Under the pieces are notes generated by a model, which saw nothing but the letters and a program-made list of their open reading frames with translations, did not search any database and had not been told where the DNA came from. DNA of 64,000 bases, taken from the NCBI RefSeq assembly GCF_037975245.1, contig NC_092576.1:42847611-42911610 (forward strand). The letters are read 5' to 3'. Each line of letters opens with the position of its first letter. The stretch's first letter is position 1. The DNA comes from Apostichopus japonicus. Taxonomy: Eukaryota > Echinodermata > Holothuroidea > Aspidochirotida > Stichopodidae. Below are positions 21,881 to 33,696 of this stretch, piece by piece. A program made the translations under genes and the position numbers.

Positions 21881-24325
21881 ATAATAGTACTGTAGTAGAC
21901 TTGTTTAGTTGTACTGTGTAAAAATATGCACTATGCGGAGTTCTCATCAGTATTACTTGTCAAACACACATGCATGCCTATAGTCTTATTTGTGTTAGGT
22001 TAGCCTTTCTGTAGAAGTATTCATTTGTGGTTTACATGGATACATTTGGAAAATGTCGCTTTCACTTGTTTGTAAACAGTAGCACGGTGGGGTATGGGGG
22101 CAGGGGCATGGAGATCTGCCCCACATCGATGCTAACCCCAGCTCCCAACGACTTTGCTGATCCTATATAAACAACGGTCGACCTGACCACCTCCCCCCCC
22201 CCCCTCCCCACCCAAAAAAATAGCTGCATGCTTGTAAGATAAATTATGGTATATTTTTTTTCAGCCAGCTTGTGATCATAACATTAAAATCACTTGCTAT
22301 AAAGAATATCATTATATCCCCACCCCCACCCCCGCCTCACCCATACACAAACACATACACATTTCTGTTGCGACAAGTCCATTACAATATAGTCCTAGCC
22401 TACGGCGCTCAACCCTCCGATTTTCTACAGCCATAGCTATTTTCACTTAATTAATCGCACTAACATTGACAATACATTTAAAGCCTCCTAATGTGGCAAA
22501 ATACATCAAACTTTCATGATAATTTTGGAAAACAGTAAAATGCTTGTGTCTAATTGATAGGGTTATTTTAATTTTGTTTGGAGCATAATTATACAAATTT
22601 ACCAATTTACTCTGTGCATTGTGATCAACTCCTAGCTGAATCATGTTACTATATAAAGGAAAATACCTAGTCTCCAACAAAAGAGGGAAAAAACATATTT
22701 TAGCAACAAGATGGAATAGAGGGCGTACTTTTTTGCGACGTGGAAAACACACATATCTCTGGATCTAAAGGTGTTACAAAATCCTCCTTTACATATGTCA
22801 TTGTCATTAACACAATTAAAAAGATGGGTAAAATTCAAGGTCATATGTATCAATTTGAGAAAAATATCATGTATACATTTTACAACCAAAATTGTTTATT
22901 CGCCGACTCTAGGCATATACTCTCATTTAGGATTTGTTCACATTCAGCACTTCTTATTGATTAATATTTTCGGAAATAAGATTGGAAACTGATATGCAGA
23001 AGTTATACACAAAATCTATCACATTTAGGGTTGAGGATCTCGCCACCACCTATAGTTAGTGATGTATTGAATTCGTATAGATTATGCCCGCACGTCATTG
23101 AGATTTAAATTTTGTAATTTTTGTGAAATAATATGTGATACGGAAAAACAGATGTACTTCGGGTTCTTCATCCATCATTACTGTCCTCTTTCATGTAGTA
23201 CAGGGGGGGGGGGGCACATCACTTACTTATGGAGGCACAATGTGTATTGTTTAATGCCGTCCTGGGGGAGGGGTGATAGGGGAGAGTTCTCCCTTCCACT
23301 TTGTGAATTTTGGATCAATTTTAAGGGTCCTCAGATGCAATCTGGTGCTATATTTAGCAACTTGAAGTAATTTTCGGGCTTGCATCTGTCCAATATTGAT
23401 GTTTTTAATTTAGGCAAATAAAGATTTTTGTCTGAGTATTTTTGTTAACACTACAACCGCATCTGAAGGGGAAGGGCACCTGGGGCACGATTTTTTTCAG
23501 GCCCCAGCCCCCCCCCCCCCCTTCGGCGACGCCACTGATGGGTACGTCAATGGTACTTAATGGTAACGGGTTTCTTACTATCATAGGAGGCACCCCATAC
23601 TATAGCCCATCTATCAAAACGGGAAAAAGACATTACGATTAACATATATACATAGACAACATATGTACTGCACGCAGCCGCGTACACTACACATATACAT
23701 ATTGGTTAGCATGCATGTGTGCCCACGCTTTATTGTGCCCACGCTTAGGCATTGTGCCCACGCTTGAGAAAGTATGACTGAAATATAGTAGTCTTCACAG
23801 AAACTGTTTGAAAATTAAGCGATTTAGAAGGCATTTAAACCCAATACAAACGAGTAGACCCTTTAGGAACTGCACTATTTAAGAAGCCTATATATTACAA
23901 ACTTTCTTGAATCCTCTTTCCGACCCCCCCCCCCGCCTCTTTATTTTTCAAAGGTGTTGCATACGGGGAAGTTTTGGTCTCCAGTTAGGTTCAAACCTTG
24001 TTATATGCAACTACAATAGGTTACTTCGAAGGCTTAAAGTTATGATGTATTGGCCCCATATATGCTACATATTAAAATATGGTCACCTTTGGGTAAAATT
24101 CTTAAACCGTTTGATTACCATCTAGGAGGAATTTTACCTCACTGGGAAATTCAGTCATCTATAGGTGCCTATGACATACCGATCTTGAGAGACATTTACA
24201 TATTGGTATACGTTGTCGTATGTATCCGTGTCGGTTTCTTGAAAAATATACGAACTCAGAAGTTCAATGGTAATGCAGGACACTGCGAGTTTCGCCCGTG
24301 TATTATTCGACGTGCCGTGTGTATA
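21881..24325. other. non-coding, element fragments and C/G runs
   Basis: Poly-C/G runs occur near 22194, 23203, 23508 and 23926. The block 23260-23530 (CCTGGGGGAGGGGTGA..., TCAGATGCAATCTGGTGC..., ending CGGCGACGCCACTG) resembles the interior of the 46974-47325 element and ends like a hAT-like terminus, but its left end is not clear. Three short repeats of ATTGTGCCCACGCTT lie at about 23713-23765. Minus-strand frames at 22447-22889 were not recognised. Confidence 0.45.
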
Positions 24326-24333
24326 CGTACACT

Positions 24334-25638
24334 CAGGGACGTCGCTAGAGGGGTGGGGGTGTCTCACACCCCACCCCCAATGTTTGTAAAACTGATGATA
24401 GTTGGAAAATTTGAGTGCGACAGTCCGAATTTCTGACTGTCTCACTCTAATTTTTCCGACTGTCGCACTCTAATTTCATATATTCTTGTAATTTGTGAGT
24501 GACCTACAATTTTCGGTCAAAATTGACCTTTAATCAGTCATATTTACCACGTTTTCCGTGTCACATTTAGAAATTGTATCTCGCGATCTTTATACTCCAC
24601 CATACAAAACTTCGTGTGATTTTGAATACTGTAAAAAAAAATGCCTAATAAAACTACTGTACAAATACGATAAAAACGCTCAATGCTTATCTACGGAAGC
24701 TTTAAAGTGCCATCAACATGAGAAAAACTTTGCCCCATAGGGTGAAATTTTTCAGTAAATTGTTTAGATAACAAGATAAAATCTTTAAAAAATAAGAAAA
24801 AAAATGTTGGATTGCTTAGTTGCTTTAACTGAGCAATTGAACAATTTTCTACAAAATGATTAATTGACAACTTATCATATCTCGTGAATTGGACATTTTG
24901 CTGCAAAATGTTCAGTTGTTCACTTCATTCCATCTGAGCAATGAAAAATTTTCTGCAAAATGTTTAATTGACAACATATCTTATCTCGTCAATTGAACAT
25001 TTTTTGGCAAAATGTTCAATTGTTCACTTTATTCCAATGGAGCAATTGAAAAATTTCTGCAAAATGTTTAATTGATAACTTATTGTATCAGTCGTCAACT
25101 CAACATTTTTCTGCAAAATGTTTAAGTGTTCATTTCATTCCAAATGCTCAGTTGGAATGATGTGAACAATTGAAATTGTTTTCATGCAAGTGATAAATAG
25201 CCCCCCCCCCCCCAAGAAAATAATATTAAGCGCGCTAGGAAAAAGCACTGTATTTTGTCGAATATAATTTGTTGAAAAAAGGTTTTCCCCTTTGTAACAT
25301 TAACATAGCTTTTGTAGTTAGTAGTCTATGTAGCCTATCAAGCAGATAACTCAACTCATTTGCTTACCCGCTTAACCAGAGTGATTAATAAGTTTGTGAA
25401 GTGAGGGCCAGTGCTACAAATGTACCGCAAAAAAATTCGGAACAAAATTGCAGTCGCGAAAGATGGGATGTCTGACTAACACTGACCGTATCGTTCACGA
25501 GTAGTGCGGGTTGGGGGGGGGGGGGGGTTCAAGTCAGCAGTCGGAATTTTCTGGCTCCAAAACCCATCCAGTTGGAATTTCAGCCACTGCATTCCCTCCC
25601 CCCCCCCCCCCCAACTTCAGGCCTTAGCTACGTCCCTG
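24334..25638. mobile_element. hAT-like element, perfect 8-bp duplication CGTACACT
   Basis: The left end is CAGGGACGTCGCTAG. The right end, reverse-complemented, is CAGGGACGTAGCTAA (13 of 15). CGTACACT flanks both sides exactly (24326-24333 and 25639-25646). At 1305 bp it has no transposase frame. It carries an internal ~105-bp tandem repeat and poly-C/G runs near both the right end and the middle. Terminal CAG...CTG with an 8-bp duplication is the hAT signature. Confidence 0.88.
24811..25170 (+). repeat. ~105-bp tandem repeat inside a hAT-like element
   Basis: Three and a half copies are phased on GAGCAATTGAA near 24830, 24936 and 25041. Units contain TTCTGCAAAATGTTTAATTG, ACAACTTATC, TCGTCAATTGAACATTTT and GCAAAATGTTCAATTGTTCA. 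Each unit is itself rich in CAATTG palindromes. Confidence 0.88.
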
Positions 25639-25884
25639 CGTACACTCACTTTAAAATTGCAAGGGACAACCTAAATACTATACAACCCTGTTGAATACTA
25701 AAAATATCCTAGTGGGAATGTGTGATAGTGAGTAATGATGTAAAATTTGTTGTACACATAGGTTAACGTTTCATTTATCTGTTCTTCAGGAATCACACAA
25801 TAACAGAAATTCAATGATATTTAACGGTAACGGGTCTAAGACTATAGTCAACTATCCCCATTCCCTCTTTTGTGGTATGTTATT

Positions 25885-26240
25885 TACATTTTCTATTGTG
25901 TACTTTGCAAAGAGGGCAATTATGTAGGTGAACAGGCTCCCGGTTCCGCTTACGTTTTAGTAATCACAAATAGTATATTTCGTGATAATTTGATCAGATT
26001 CCCCGTTTCCGAACATTTCAATCTTCATAGACATTCTCTCAAAAACTAAAAATGTATTTTAATTACCTCGAACTTCAAATTCGCTACTGAACGTAAACGT
26101 AAAGAAATCGATTGGATCTTTCGTATTAAGTCACCGGCCTCGACAAAGACTTGGGACCCCTTAAGTGCCTTAACAACTATCAGTTCTACAAACATGTTAT
26201 CCGTTCTTTGCTCATTCATCCGCTTCCTGTATAGTCATGG
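25885..26240 (+). pseudogene. Penelope-like retroelement, GIY-YIG end (broken)
   Basis: The plus frame gives CVLCKEGNYVGE, then RFPVSEHFNLHRHSLKN, a TAA stop, then KCILITSNFKFATERKRKEI and DWIFRIKS. Cys-x2-Cys followed by YVGE, then HFN.H.HSLK, and R...KE.DWI..LK is the order expected in the GIY-YIG endonuclease of Penelope-like elements. There is at least one stop and no reverse transcriptase domain is visible upstream, where the 24334-25638 element ends. Two hammerhead-like motifs follow within 450 bp. It is probably a 3' fragment of a dead element. Confidence 0.5.
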
Positions 26241-26343
26241 TTTATTTGGTTTTTAATTCCATCAATGCAACTTACACTTATCTAGCGTCAAACTTTCATT
26301 GTGCTAGTATATTTTGTACTTTTCATTCGACTGCCAAGTATTG

Positions 26344-26372
26344 CCAACGAAGGCCCCAAGGGGACCGAAATT
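26344..26372 (+). ncRNA. degenerate hammerhead-like motif 1
   Basis: CCAACGA, a G/C-rich hairpin (GGCCCC facing GGGGACC), then GAAA. This has the layout of a hammerhead core (CUGANGA - stem II - GAAA) with a degraded first box. Helices I and III and the cleavage triplet could not be assigned. Confidence 0.25.
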
Positions 26373-26437
26373 CTAATATATTTTCTAAAACTTTACTCCT
26401 TATTTGTCAATTATGAGTCATCTTATTTCTCTGGTTT

Positions 26438-26545
26438 TCTATAATAATAATAATAATAATAATATATATATTATTTTAATCCGACGGACAATTACGACGG
26501 AATCGGATTAAAATAATCCGACGCGGATTAAAATAATCCGAATTT
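26438..26545. repeat. (TAA)n run plus ATTTTAATCCG inverted repeats
   Basis: Eight TAA/ATA triplets (about 26442-26465) precede TTATTTTAATCCGACGG. CGGATTAAAATAATCCG then occurs twice. Arms TTATTTTAATCCG and CGGATTAAAATAA can form a hairpin over a loop of about 25 bp. Confidence 0.7.
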
Positions 26546-26668
26546 CTAAAACTTCTGCTCAATTCAGCAGAAATCAGTAAGTCGCTTTGCCTTTACAACT
26601 TTGCCGACATCTTCTCTATAAAATAGTTTCAATTCCTGCTACTCCTTGTCACTTTCGGTGATCATGCA

Positions 26669-26695
26669 CTGAAGAAGAGCTAGTTTTGCTCGAAA
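26669..26695 (+). ncRNA. hammerhead-like motif 2
   Basis: CTGAAGA, one extra A, GAGC, the loop TAGTTTT, GCTC, then GAAA. This matches the CUGANGA - stem II - GAAA core of hammerhead ribozymes except for the unpaired A. Hammerhead motifs are known in Penelope-like retroelements, and a Penelope-like coding remnant ends about 430 bp upstream. Helices I and III and a cleavage triplet are not shown. Confidence 0.35.
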
Positions 26696-26740
26696 GCTCT
26701 GCAAAAACCAAACATTGGCTGTTTTACTTCCAATCACTTA

Positions 26741-26905
<165 letters not shown>

Positions 26906-29719
26906 CTGCAGCCTTATTTTTAATGAAATGCATCATATATTTTTTTAATGCAGCTTCTTTGTTATTCCCATCCATCCATACCTATACACGTACATGCATT
27001 GCATACATACATACACTCACGCATGCACACATGCATACACCATGGAGGGAAAACTGTTTTTACCTCCAATTTACCTGTTTTTTTTTTACCTGTTTTTGAC
27101 CTCCATGCATACACATACTGGTAGGTATATAAATGATCCTATTCCCCAAACACACTGTTTTCATTATTTACAAACTATAGTTCTAATTAAAGGCTAAGGC
27201 CATGGCATGTCGTCAACTTAAAAAACGTTAACCTTCATTTCCTGTGTGAGAGAACGCAACGTGATAGGAATGATTACGTAATATAATCTTTCATCGGCCC
27301 TCTCGATGTTGACCGCAAACGTGGAGATGTTCAACCAGACTTTGTTGTCTTTTTTCTACCACAAACATCCGCACTATTATTTGATATCGTAAATTTTCAC
27401 TGTGGTAGTTGCATACACATACGTATACGTTTGTTAGACCAGGGAGTTGTTCAGACCACCAACGTATTTATACCCTGACAAGGTTAGACTGCTCATGCAC
27501 GGATGCACCAAACGCAAAATCGTAGAGCCGAAGTTGCGAAAAAGTTCGAAACGCCTAAATAATAATTTTATAAAATGACGAGACCAAGAAATTGGTGTGT
27601 GGCAGAGGAAGACTTATGATTTTTCTTTTTTTCGGACTTGTCCGGACTCTACTTTTGGAACCAAAGAGCCCTTGTCACCAATTACATGAAGATTCGAAAT
27701 ATACCGCTGATCCCAAACAGCATTAAGGTGAGGAAAATTTTTGGACTTATTTCCGTATAATGAAATATATTTTGTGTTAAGAATAACCAAGTGGAGTTTT
27801 TGTTTCTTGCATGTATATGGGTATGCTTTTAAAATAAATTGAAAGTGCATAGCCAATCGCCCCAAATCATAGCACGCTAAAATTGCTAGGCGTTTTCAAA
27901 AAGTACTTTCCTGGAAGCATTCACTCTCCATTTGTTCTCAAATATTCTAAATGAACACCCAAAGCCATTCTTACCAAGGAAGTGATACTTCCCATGTTCG
28001 TACACTACTTGCAAGTACAACTTTCTCAGACAAATTATTCCATAACCCTCTGAGAATAAAAAGGAGTTTTGACAAATATATGGTACTTATAACTTCTGGT
28101 GTTTAAGACATTGATCTCTGGTAATTCTACTTGGCAAACCTGAAAAGGTCAGTGAAGGATAAAATGTCTAAACCATACCATTCTTGAAAACCCGAATCAA
28201 GTCACCGCGTAATTAACCGACCTATAACCTCCATTGTGGTGGGTTAACTGTCAGAATGCACATTATCAGTGTTTTTTATCTTCATACAGAACTGACATCA
28301 ACAGTGAATACTATTGTTCTCTGACTCGAGTCAAAGGACGCTTGAACCGCAGTGTGCTAATGTAACTGCCAAGCGTAACTTATTTGTGATTGCAGGTGTC
28401 CAACCGCAGTGTAGACAAGCAATTAACGATATACCTTGAATTCGAACTTCTTCATGATCTGTCGTCATATTTTGTGTATTACTATTTTTAAGTTGTTCAT
28501 GCAAACACATAATGGACACCCTATACATTGCTCTAGACTGACTTTGACGAAAAACCGTCCGTGTCATGTAGTGTGGCTTGTCTACAACCCAAACTGATTA
28601 GAAAAGATATTTCAATCAATTCTGACTTGATTGTGAGTGAAAAAATGCTACTTGAAGCAAGTGCAATAACAAGCAAAGCTGACAGCCATTTAACAAGTCA
28701 ACGAGTGACACTCCTGACGGTTTCTACTACTACAATCTGTTTCTGTGATATTTTCCGACGAACAAGAAAACGGCGACCACAGTCGCGTAGTAACATACAA
28801 GTGCTACCTCCTTAAGCTTATATTATGTACGTACGTGAATTTGACATAAAACTTGAGGGTCAAAGGTGAACAAGTGAAGTACACTACATGATGTGAGTTA
28901 GTATTAAACGTTAGGCCTACTTCAAGTTGATTCAATGACTAGGATATACCGGCATTTTAAATTTATTATTCCTCTCGACAATTTACGGTACAATTAAAGG
29001 CAGGAGCCCAGGAAGTTATTGACCAAGCGATTTTGCCAATTTTTTGACAAGTTCGGTTCGTTGTAATACGCCTCAAATAGAACTTAGAAGAAAAGGGGCC
29101 TCTACGGGCTCTAACTTAGGCCCTAGGTAGCGTGCACACTATTTCTATACTGAAGTCTGTGTAGGCTAGGTCACAACATCAAAGGTGAGTCCTAATTCGA
29201 TTGATGCTTCACGTTCCTTAACCTTCAGCTTTCATTTAAAAAAAAACGTGTCTTTGTTGTTTGCACCTACAAATCTGTTAAAATTTCGTAGAAAATAACA
29301 TTGTCACGTCCAACTCCAACTCCAACCTAGCAAGAGCTAGGCCCTAAGCCTATTTAATCAGTGAAGCCAGGATAGTGTTAACATATCAAAATTGTTAAAA
29401 CGTGAAGTGCTCCTAAATCCTAATTTCGTTCCTGTTGTCGGCTACTCCAAAATCCTAAAAGTTTATTGCAACTATATAATTAGTTTTGAATCAATATAAT
29501 ATAGTAACAAGGAATATTATTGCTTCAGAGACTGACATGCACCAGTGCAGTAAAATGTTTACAGTCTTCAATTTCATGGGGGTGAAAGCCTCATGTGTAC
29601 CCCTTCTCCCCTCTGGGTCAGACATTGGGCCAAGATTGGGGTTGAGATATTGGAGTCCAAGGACACTAGCATATTATCATATTCAGGTTTACTAACTGCT
29701 CTTTTCCACTTTAAAACAG
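26906..29719. other. non-coding stretch, no gene recognised
   Basis: CATACATACATAC microsatellite patches near 26990-27040. Frames at 27865-27614 (minus) and 28561-28815 (plus) start with ATG but have no motif I recognise. They may be chance frames. Confidence 0.35.
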
Positions 29720-29862
29720 ACCTTCAACATCAGGAAGTAAAGAGAAAAGAAAGGCTCAGCACAAGTTACATGTGCTTCACAAATAGAGGAAGAGTAATAA
29801 GGATCAGCCAGTTGTCAGCCCTTTAGAATTCATCAAGAAGGAAGTTAATGCAGCATTCTTAG
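29720..29862 (+). pseudogene. ParB-like pseudogene, exon a
   Basis: Acceptor ACTTTAAAACAG, donor TTAG|GTGAGA. The frame reads PSTSGSKEKRKAQHKL..., a TAG, then KDQPVVSPLEFIKKEVNAAF and ends with one extra base. That phase joins cleanly to exon b as ...NAAFLG-VANIDIENLEVG. The Lys/Ser-rich start is a likely linker. The in-frame TAG indicates decay. Confidence 0.55.
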
Positions 29863-30654
29863 GTGAGAACCCTTAGAAGCTGTCAGGTACGGTAGCAGTA
29901 CAATATACTGCCTCAGGAATTGGAACTGTTGTGGTTTTAGAACAGGGGGCCCCTACTAGCCAGATTGAGCATGCCAGACAATCTAATCTGGCCCACCAAA
30001 AAACAAAGGGAAAAAAAAACCCAACCCTTTTGGTTCACCAATTTACTGGACAAAAAAAAAAATTGAAGAGAATTTGAGTAAGCGTTAATTTTCAACACGA
30101 AAAAACATTGATAAAAGTTTGTCCTAGATGCTAAAACAATCATCTTCCATTTTCAGCAATCTATTTTTGGCCTTTTGTTAGTCAAAATTTCCTCCTGTGG
30201 CTACCATGGTGGGCCCGCATACTGTATGAGTAATATTCAGCAACCCACAACTAAAAGGACAGTAGGCAGCTGTTAAATTCATTTTACATCAGTTTCTGTG
30301 CAGTGTCCTTCATACTGAGCCATCTGTATGCCTCCTACTGCATGCCCATTAAGAACTGCCTCAACTGCTGACTTTTCACCAGAAATTTACAACATCAATA
30401 GAAGTATCAGTTTTTATTTGAGTGTTATCGGGGAGGGGTCAGAACCCCATTAATAATGTGTTCATTAATTGAACATTGCTTTTCAACATACTTTAACACT
30501 CATTATAGTCACTGTGTACATTTGGTTTGAATAGTATTTTTAGCTTTACAAAGTTTACGGAAAACATTTTGCATACCAACATGTATGGCATTTCCCTGTC
30601 AGTTGATGTTAGCTTTGCAGAAATTTACTTACCATCGTTTTTACTTCTCCACAG
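29863..30654. other. intron of the ParB-like pseudogene
   Basis: AT-rich with standard GTGAGA start and TCTCCACAG end. No internal feature stands out. Confidence 0.5.
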
Positions 30655-30829
30655 GTGTTGCAAATATTGACATAGAAAATCTGGAAGTTGGTCGGAAGTT
30701 GAGAGAAGTGAATGTGTAATTTCTCACCAAACTAAAAGAGGCTATGTTAGAATTTAACAACCACAATATCAACCACTGACTGTTATAGCAACAACTTTGG
30801 AAAACTTGGAGAATTTTTCAGAACCCACG
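30655..30829 (+). pseudogene. ParB-like pseudogene, exon b
   Basis: After CTCCACAG the frame reads VANIDIENLEVGRKLREVNV, then a TAA, then FLTKLKEAMLEFNNHNIN. It then shifts frame to PLTVIATTLENLENFSEPT before the donor ACG|GTGAGT. The pattern (VGR.LR..hV..LK.aM.......PL.Vv) resembles the first part of the ParB/sulfiredoxin fold seen in uncharacterised invertebrate proteins. Lesions are one stop and one frameshift. The exon end is phase 0 and fits exon c. Confidence 0.58.
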
Positions 30830-32192
30830 GTGAGTAATCAGCACTTGATTATAAAGTGATTTTTATAATGGAGTGCTTCATAATTGTTTATCAAAAACCA
30901 TGCAGCAGTGACTGCTTGTGTGTGCATATGTGAGAGAGAGATGCCTTAGCTCAAATTTTGAAAACTTTGATAATTCAACAAGTGCAATATGCATGAAGTT
31001 CATACTTGGTAGAAAGCTACCCCTTAGCAAATTCTCAGCTGCAATTGTTATTTAATTGCCAGTGGTCAACAGTTATAAACCCCATAAATGACCTTACTGA
31101 AGTAAAGGTTAAGTGAAATTAGTATGCTTATCCCTCAATCGAGTGCTTACCACTTGCTGTTACTTAGTTTGCAAAAATTGTTTGAGGTCCACACCACCTA
31201 AAAATCTGAAACTTTGTTAACAGGTTATCTCACCATGTACAGCTTACATATAGTTCACACTTTGAACAATTAGAAGAATGTATTCGGTATCTACCACCTT
31301 AGTAAATTCTTCACTGTTATTGCTTTGGGAGGGGCCAAAGGTCATATGAGATAACCAATGGTCTAAACCTGAAAACTCTGTGAATGAGCTAAGTCAAAGA
31401 ATAAAGCTACATAGAATGTCAAATTTGTTCCTCTGATTGAATACTTGCCATCTATAATGTTAACTTTTTTGAGGTCAAATGTCATTTGAGGTACATTTTA
31501 GTTAAATTCTGAAAACATATCTCACTAAGTACAGCTTGCATGAAGTTAATGCTCAGTATGAAGACACTCTTAGTAAATACTCAGCTGATAGTGTGTTGGG
31601 AGAAGTCAAGGTCATTTGAGGTCACTAGTGGTCAACAACTGACAACTTTTCTAGCTGAAGAAGTGAAGTTTTGGTAAATTTCAAATTTGATAGGAATTAA
31701 GCATTTGTCTTCTTTTTTTTTGGCTGTTTCGGTCAACGTCACTCAAGGTCAGTTAATTTCAGTCTGAAAAACTTCTTGAACATGGTACCTCACCATGCAC
31801 ATGGCAATATTAGCCCTAGACAAGAAGAACAACATGAACAGATCTTTTACTTGACATGTGGATTCCTACATACATCATAATATTAAAAACCTTTGAAAAC
31901 ATGATAACTCAGGGTTGTCCACACCATATCTTTGAGTACACATTTAGTTCTCCTTTGCTAATAGTTGCAAGAGATTTTTTTTCCATTTCACTGTGGATCC
32001 CATGTACTCAGTAGAACTCTCCCCTCCAATGCCCTACAATAACAATAGGCAAAGGAATCACTAAGCCCTGTGGCTTTCTGTTTGCATGTCAATTACACCT
32101 GATCTTTGAGGACAAAAGTCTGACATTACGCTACTTTGACTTAAGTTACTGATATATTCATTTTCACATTTTGTAACAAATTTTTCTTTCAG
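30830..32192. other. intron of the ParB-like pseudogene
   Basis: GTGAGT start, TTTCTTTCAG end. Most of it is a diverged tandem repeat with AGGTCA-type motifs (listed separately). Confidence 0.55.
30930..31960 (+). repeat. diverged ~130-250-bp repeat with GGTCA half-sites
   Basis: Phrases of the type CTGAAAACTTTG, CTCACCATGTACAGCTTACAT and CTTAGTAAATTCTCAGCTG recur near 30956, 31205, 31370, 31506, 31640, 31760 and 31890. They alternate with GGTCATTTGAGGTCA-like blocks. Spacing is irregular, so this is an old, decayed array. Confidence 0.65.
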
Positions 32193-32353
32193 GCAAATGG
32201 ATACCATTATGAAGTTATTGGTGGCATCCACAATCTGACAGCCTGTAAGGAGCTGAGAGAGAGAAATCCAGACAAGAATGTAAAGATACAAACCTTTGGT
32301 TAGCAAACAAGCACATCAAAATAGGGGAAACCAGGCATCAGATGAGCATTGAG
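32193..32353 (+). pseudogene. ParB-like pseudogene, exon c
   Basis: After TTTCTTTCAG the frame reads ANGYHYEVIGGIHNLTACKE, then LRERNPDKNVKIQTFG and a TAG. In the next frame LWLANKHIKIGETRHQMSIE continues to the donor GAG|GTAAAG. The run 'YEVIGG.HN..A.KEL' is the nucleotide/phosphate-loop-like G(G/N)H(N/R)..A.KEL motif of ParB-fold proteins, and ALWLA.KHN.....RH.M follows it in homologues I recall. One frameshift lies between the halves. Exon c should be followed by more exons; none was found before the tandem array at 33697. Confidence 0.6.
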
Positions 32354-33696
32354 GTAAAGGTGACTACTATGAATTTTGTTTTTATAGAAGAATTTTTGCC
32401 GAGCAGTTATTCATCTCATTCCTCCATATTGTATATTCAGGTTGCAATGACCTATGCATTAAGACATTGAAAGTGTGTATGGAAAGTCCTTGTCTACACA
32501 TAACACATAACTTTGTGTTGTGCACACAGAATCGCTCTCTTACAGTATGTGAATTTTCAAATAATTGTTATCTAATCACTCTCATAGGAAGGATTAGGTA
32601 CAATATTGTAGTTCCTTTGCAAGTTGGACCATTAACAGTATTACGCAACAGTTGCCATGGTAGTGGTTAGTTTTCCCAATAGGGGTCATTCATTGTGGGG
32701 TATTGCATGGTCACCGGAAGTGTTTGACTGAGGGAGGGGTAAAAGTTGTCTGTGTGGGGTGTCCAATTTTATGTCAAACAGTCCTCTTCAATGACTGGGT
32801 TGATTTTCTTAAAACTTGGTATGAAGGTGTTTTAGGGTTAAAGTCTATGTCTAGCAGACCCCCCCCCCCCCCCCAGAAACATAGGTCAAATGTCACATCA
32901 AATTAAATTCAATGTTTTAATTCAATATTACTCCAAGGGGACACATTACATTCAAATGGAATCTTCACTTGTATAATGGGAACAACATGTAGGCTACTAA
33001 TACAGGCAGAAATGTGACCTCTGTCATAGTATTACTCAGATTGTAGAGGACAGCAGAGTGATAGCACTGCAATCATATGACAGTATAGTTCTGCAAACTT
33101 ATCATATCAAAAAACATTTGCAGTCTTTGTTCATTTGTTTTTTTACTATCAATGCAACAGATAAAAAATAAATAAAATGGTTAGACTGTCAGTGTAGAAT
33201 AAAGTTTTATTTCTCTCTTTTTTTCTGAAGATGACACAGAAATGCTCACACTGAGTCTGTTTGGTCTGGCCATTGCGTTCAAGAGGAAAACCATTGCAAG
33301 GAAACTTTGATGGGATGATGGCACAGAACTTAATGTGACTATTGTTGCTAGGGATGATCCTAGATCACAGAGGATGAAAAAAAAGTTTATAGCACTGATT
33401 AAAAGAAGCGTATTGATTTTGGTGAAGGTCAAAGGTCATTTGGGGACAACAGGGAGGTTAATTGTCTTGTAGGGTATATGTGTTCAGGAAGTGGCAACAC
33501 TGAAACAGCCACATGGTCTTCTACTCTGCAAATCCTAAAATGCTTGTTTTAAGTGTGTGTGAAATAAAAAAGGGGGGGGAGGGGGGGTAAGGTTACAGTG
33601 ACTTTCTCTTATTATTGTATTTTTTTGGTGAAAAATTATTAGTAGGGGTATCAGTATGCCCATTAGAGCAATCTGAGAGTCTGAATAGTACATCCT
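32354..33696. other. non-coding, one perfect AGGTCA direct repeat
   Basis: A C-run near 32859 and a G-rich run near 33571. At 33426-33438 AGGTCAAAGGTCA is a perfect direct repeat spaced by one base. No exon could be supported. Confidence 0.45.

Noticed and set aside
22447-22889. Overlapping Cys-containing minus-strand frames
   Set aside because: No recognisable domain, two frames over the same DNA, no splice evidence. Possibly a decayed element but not supportable.
23207-23534. Another hAT-like element ending CGGCGACGCCACTG
   Set aside because: The right end looks real but no left end or matching 8-bp duplication was found.
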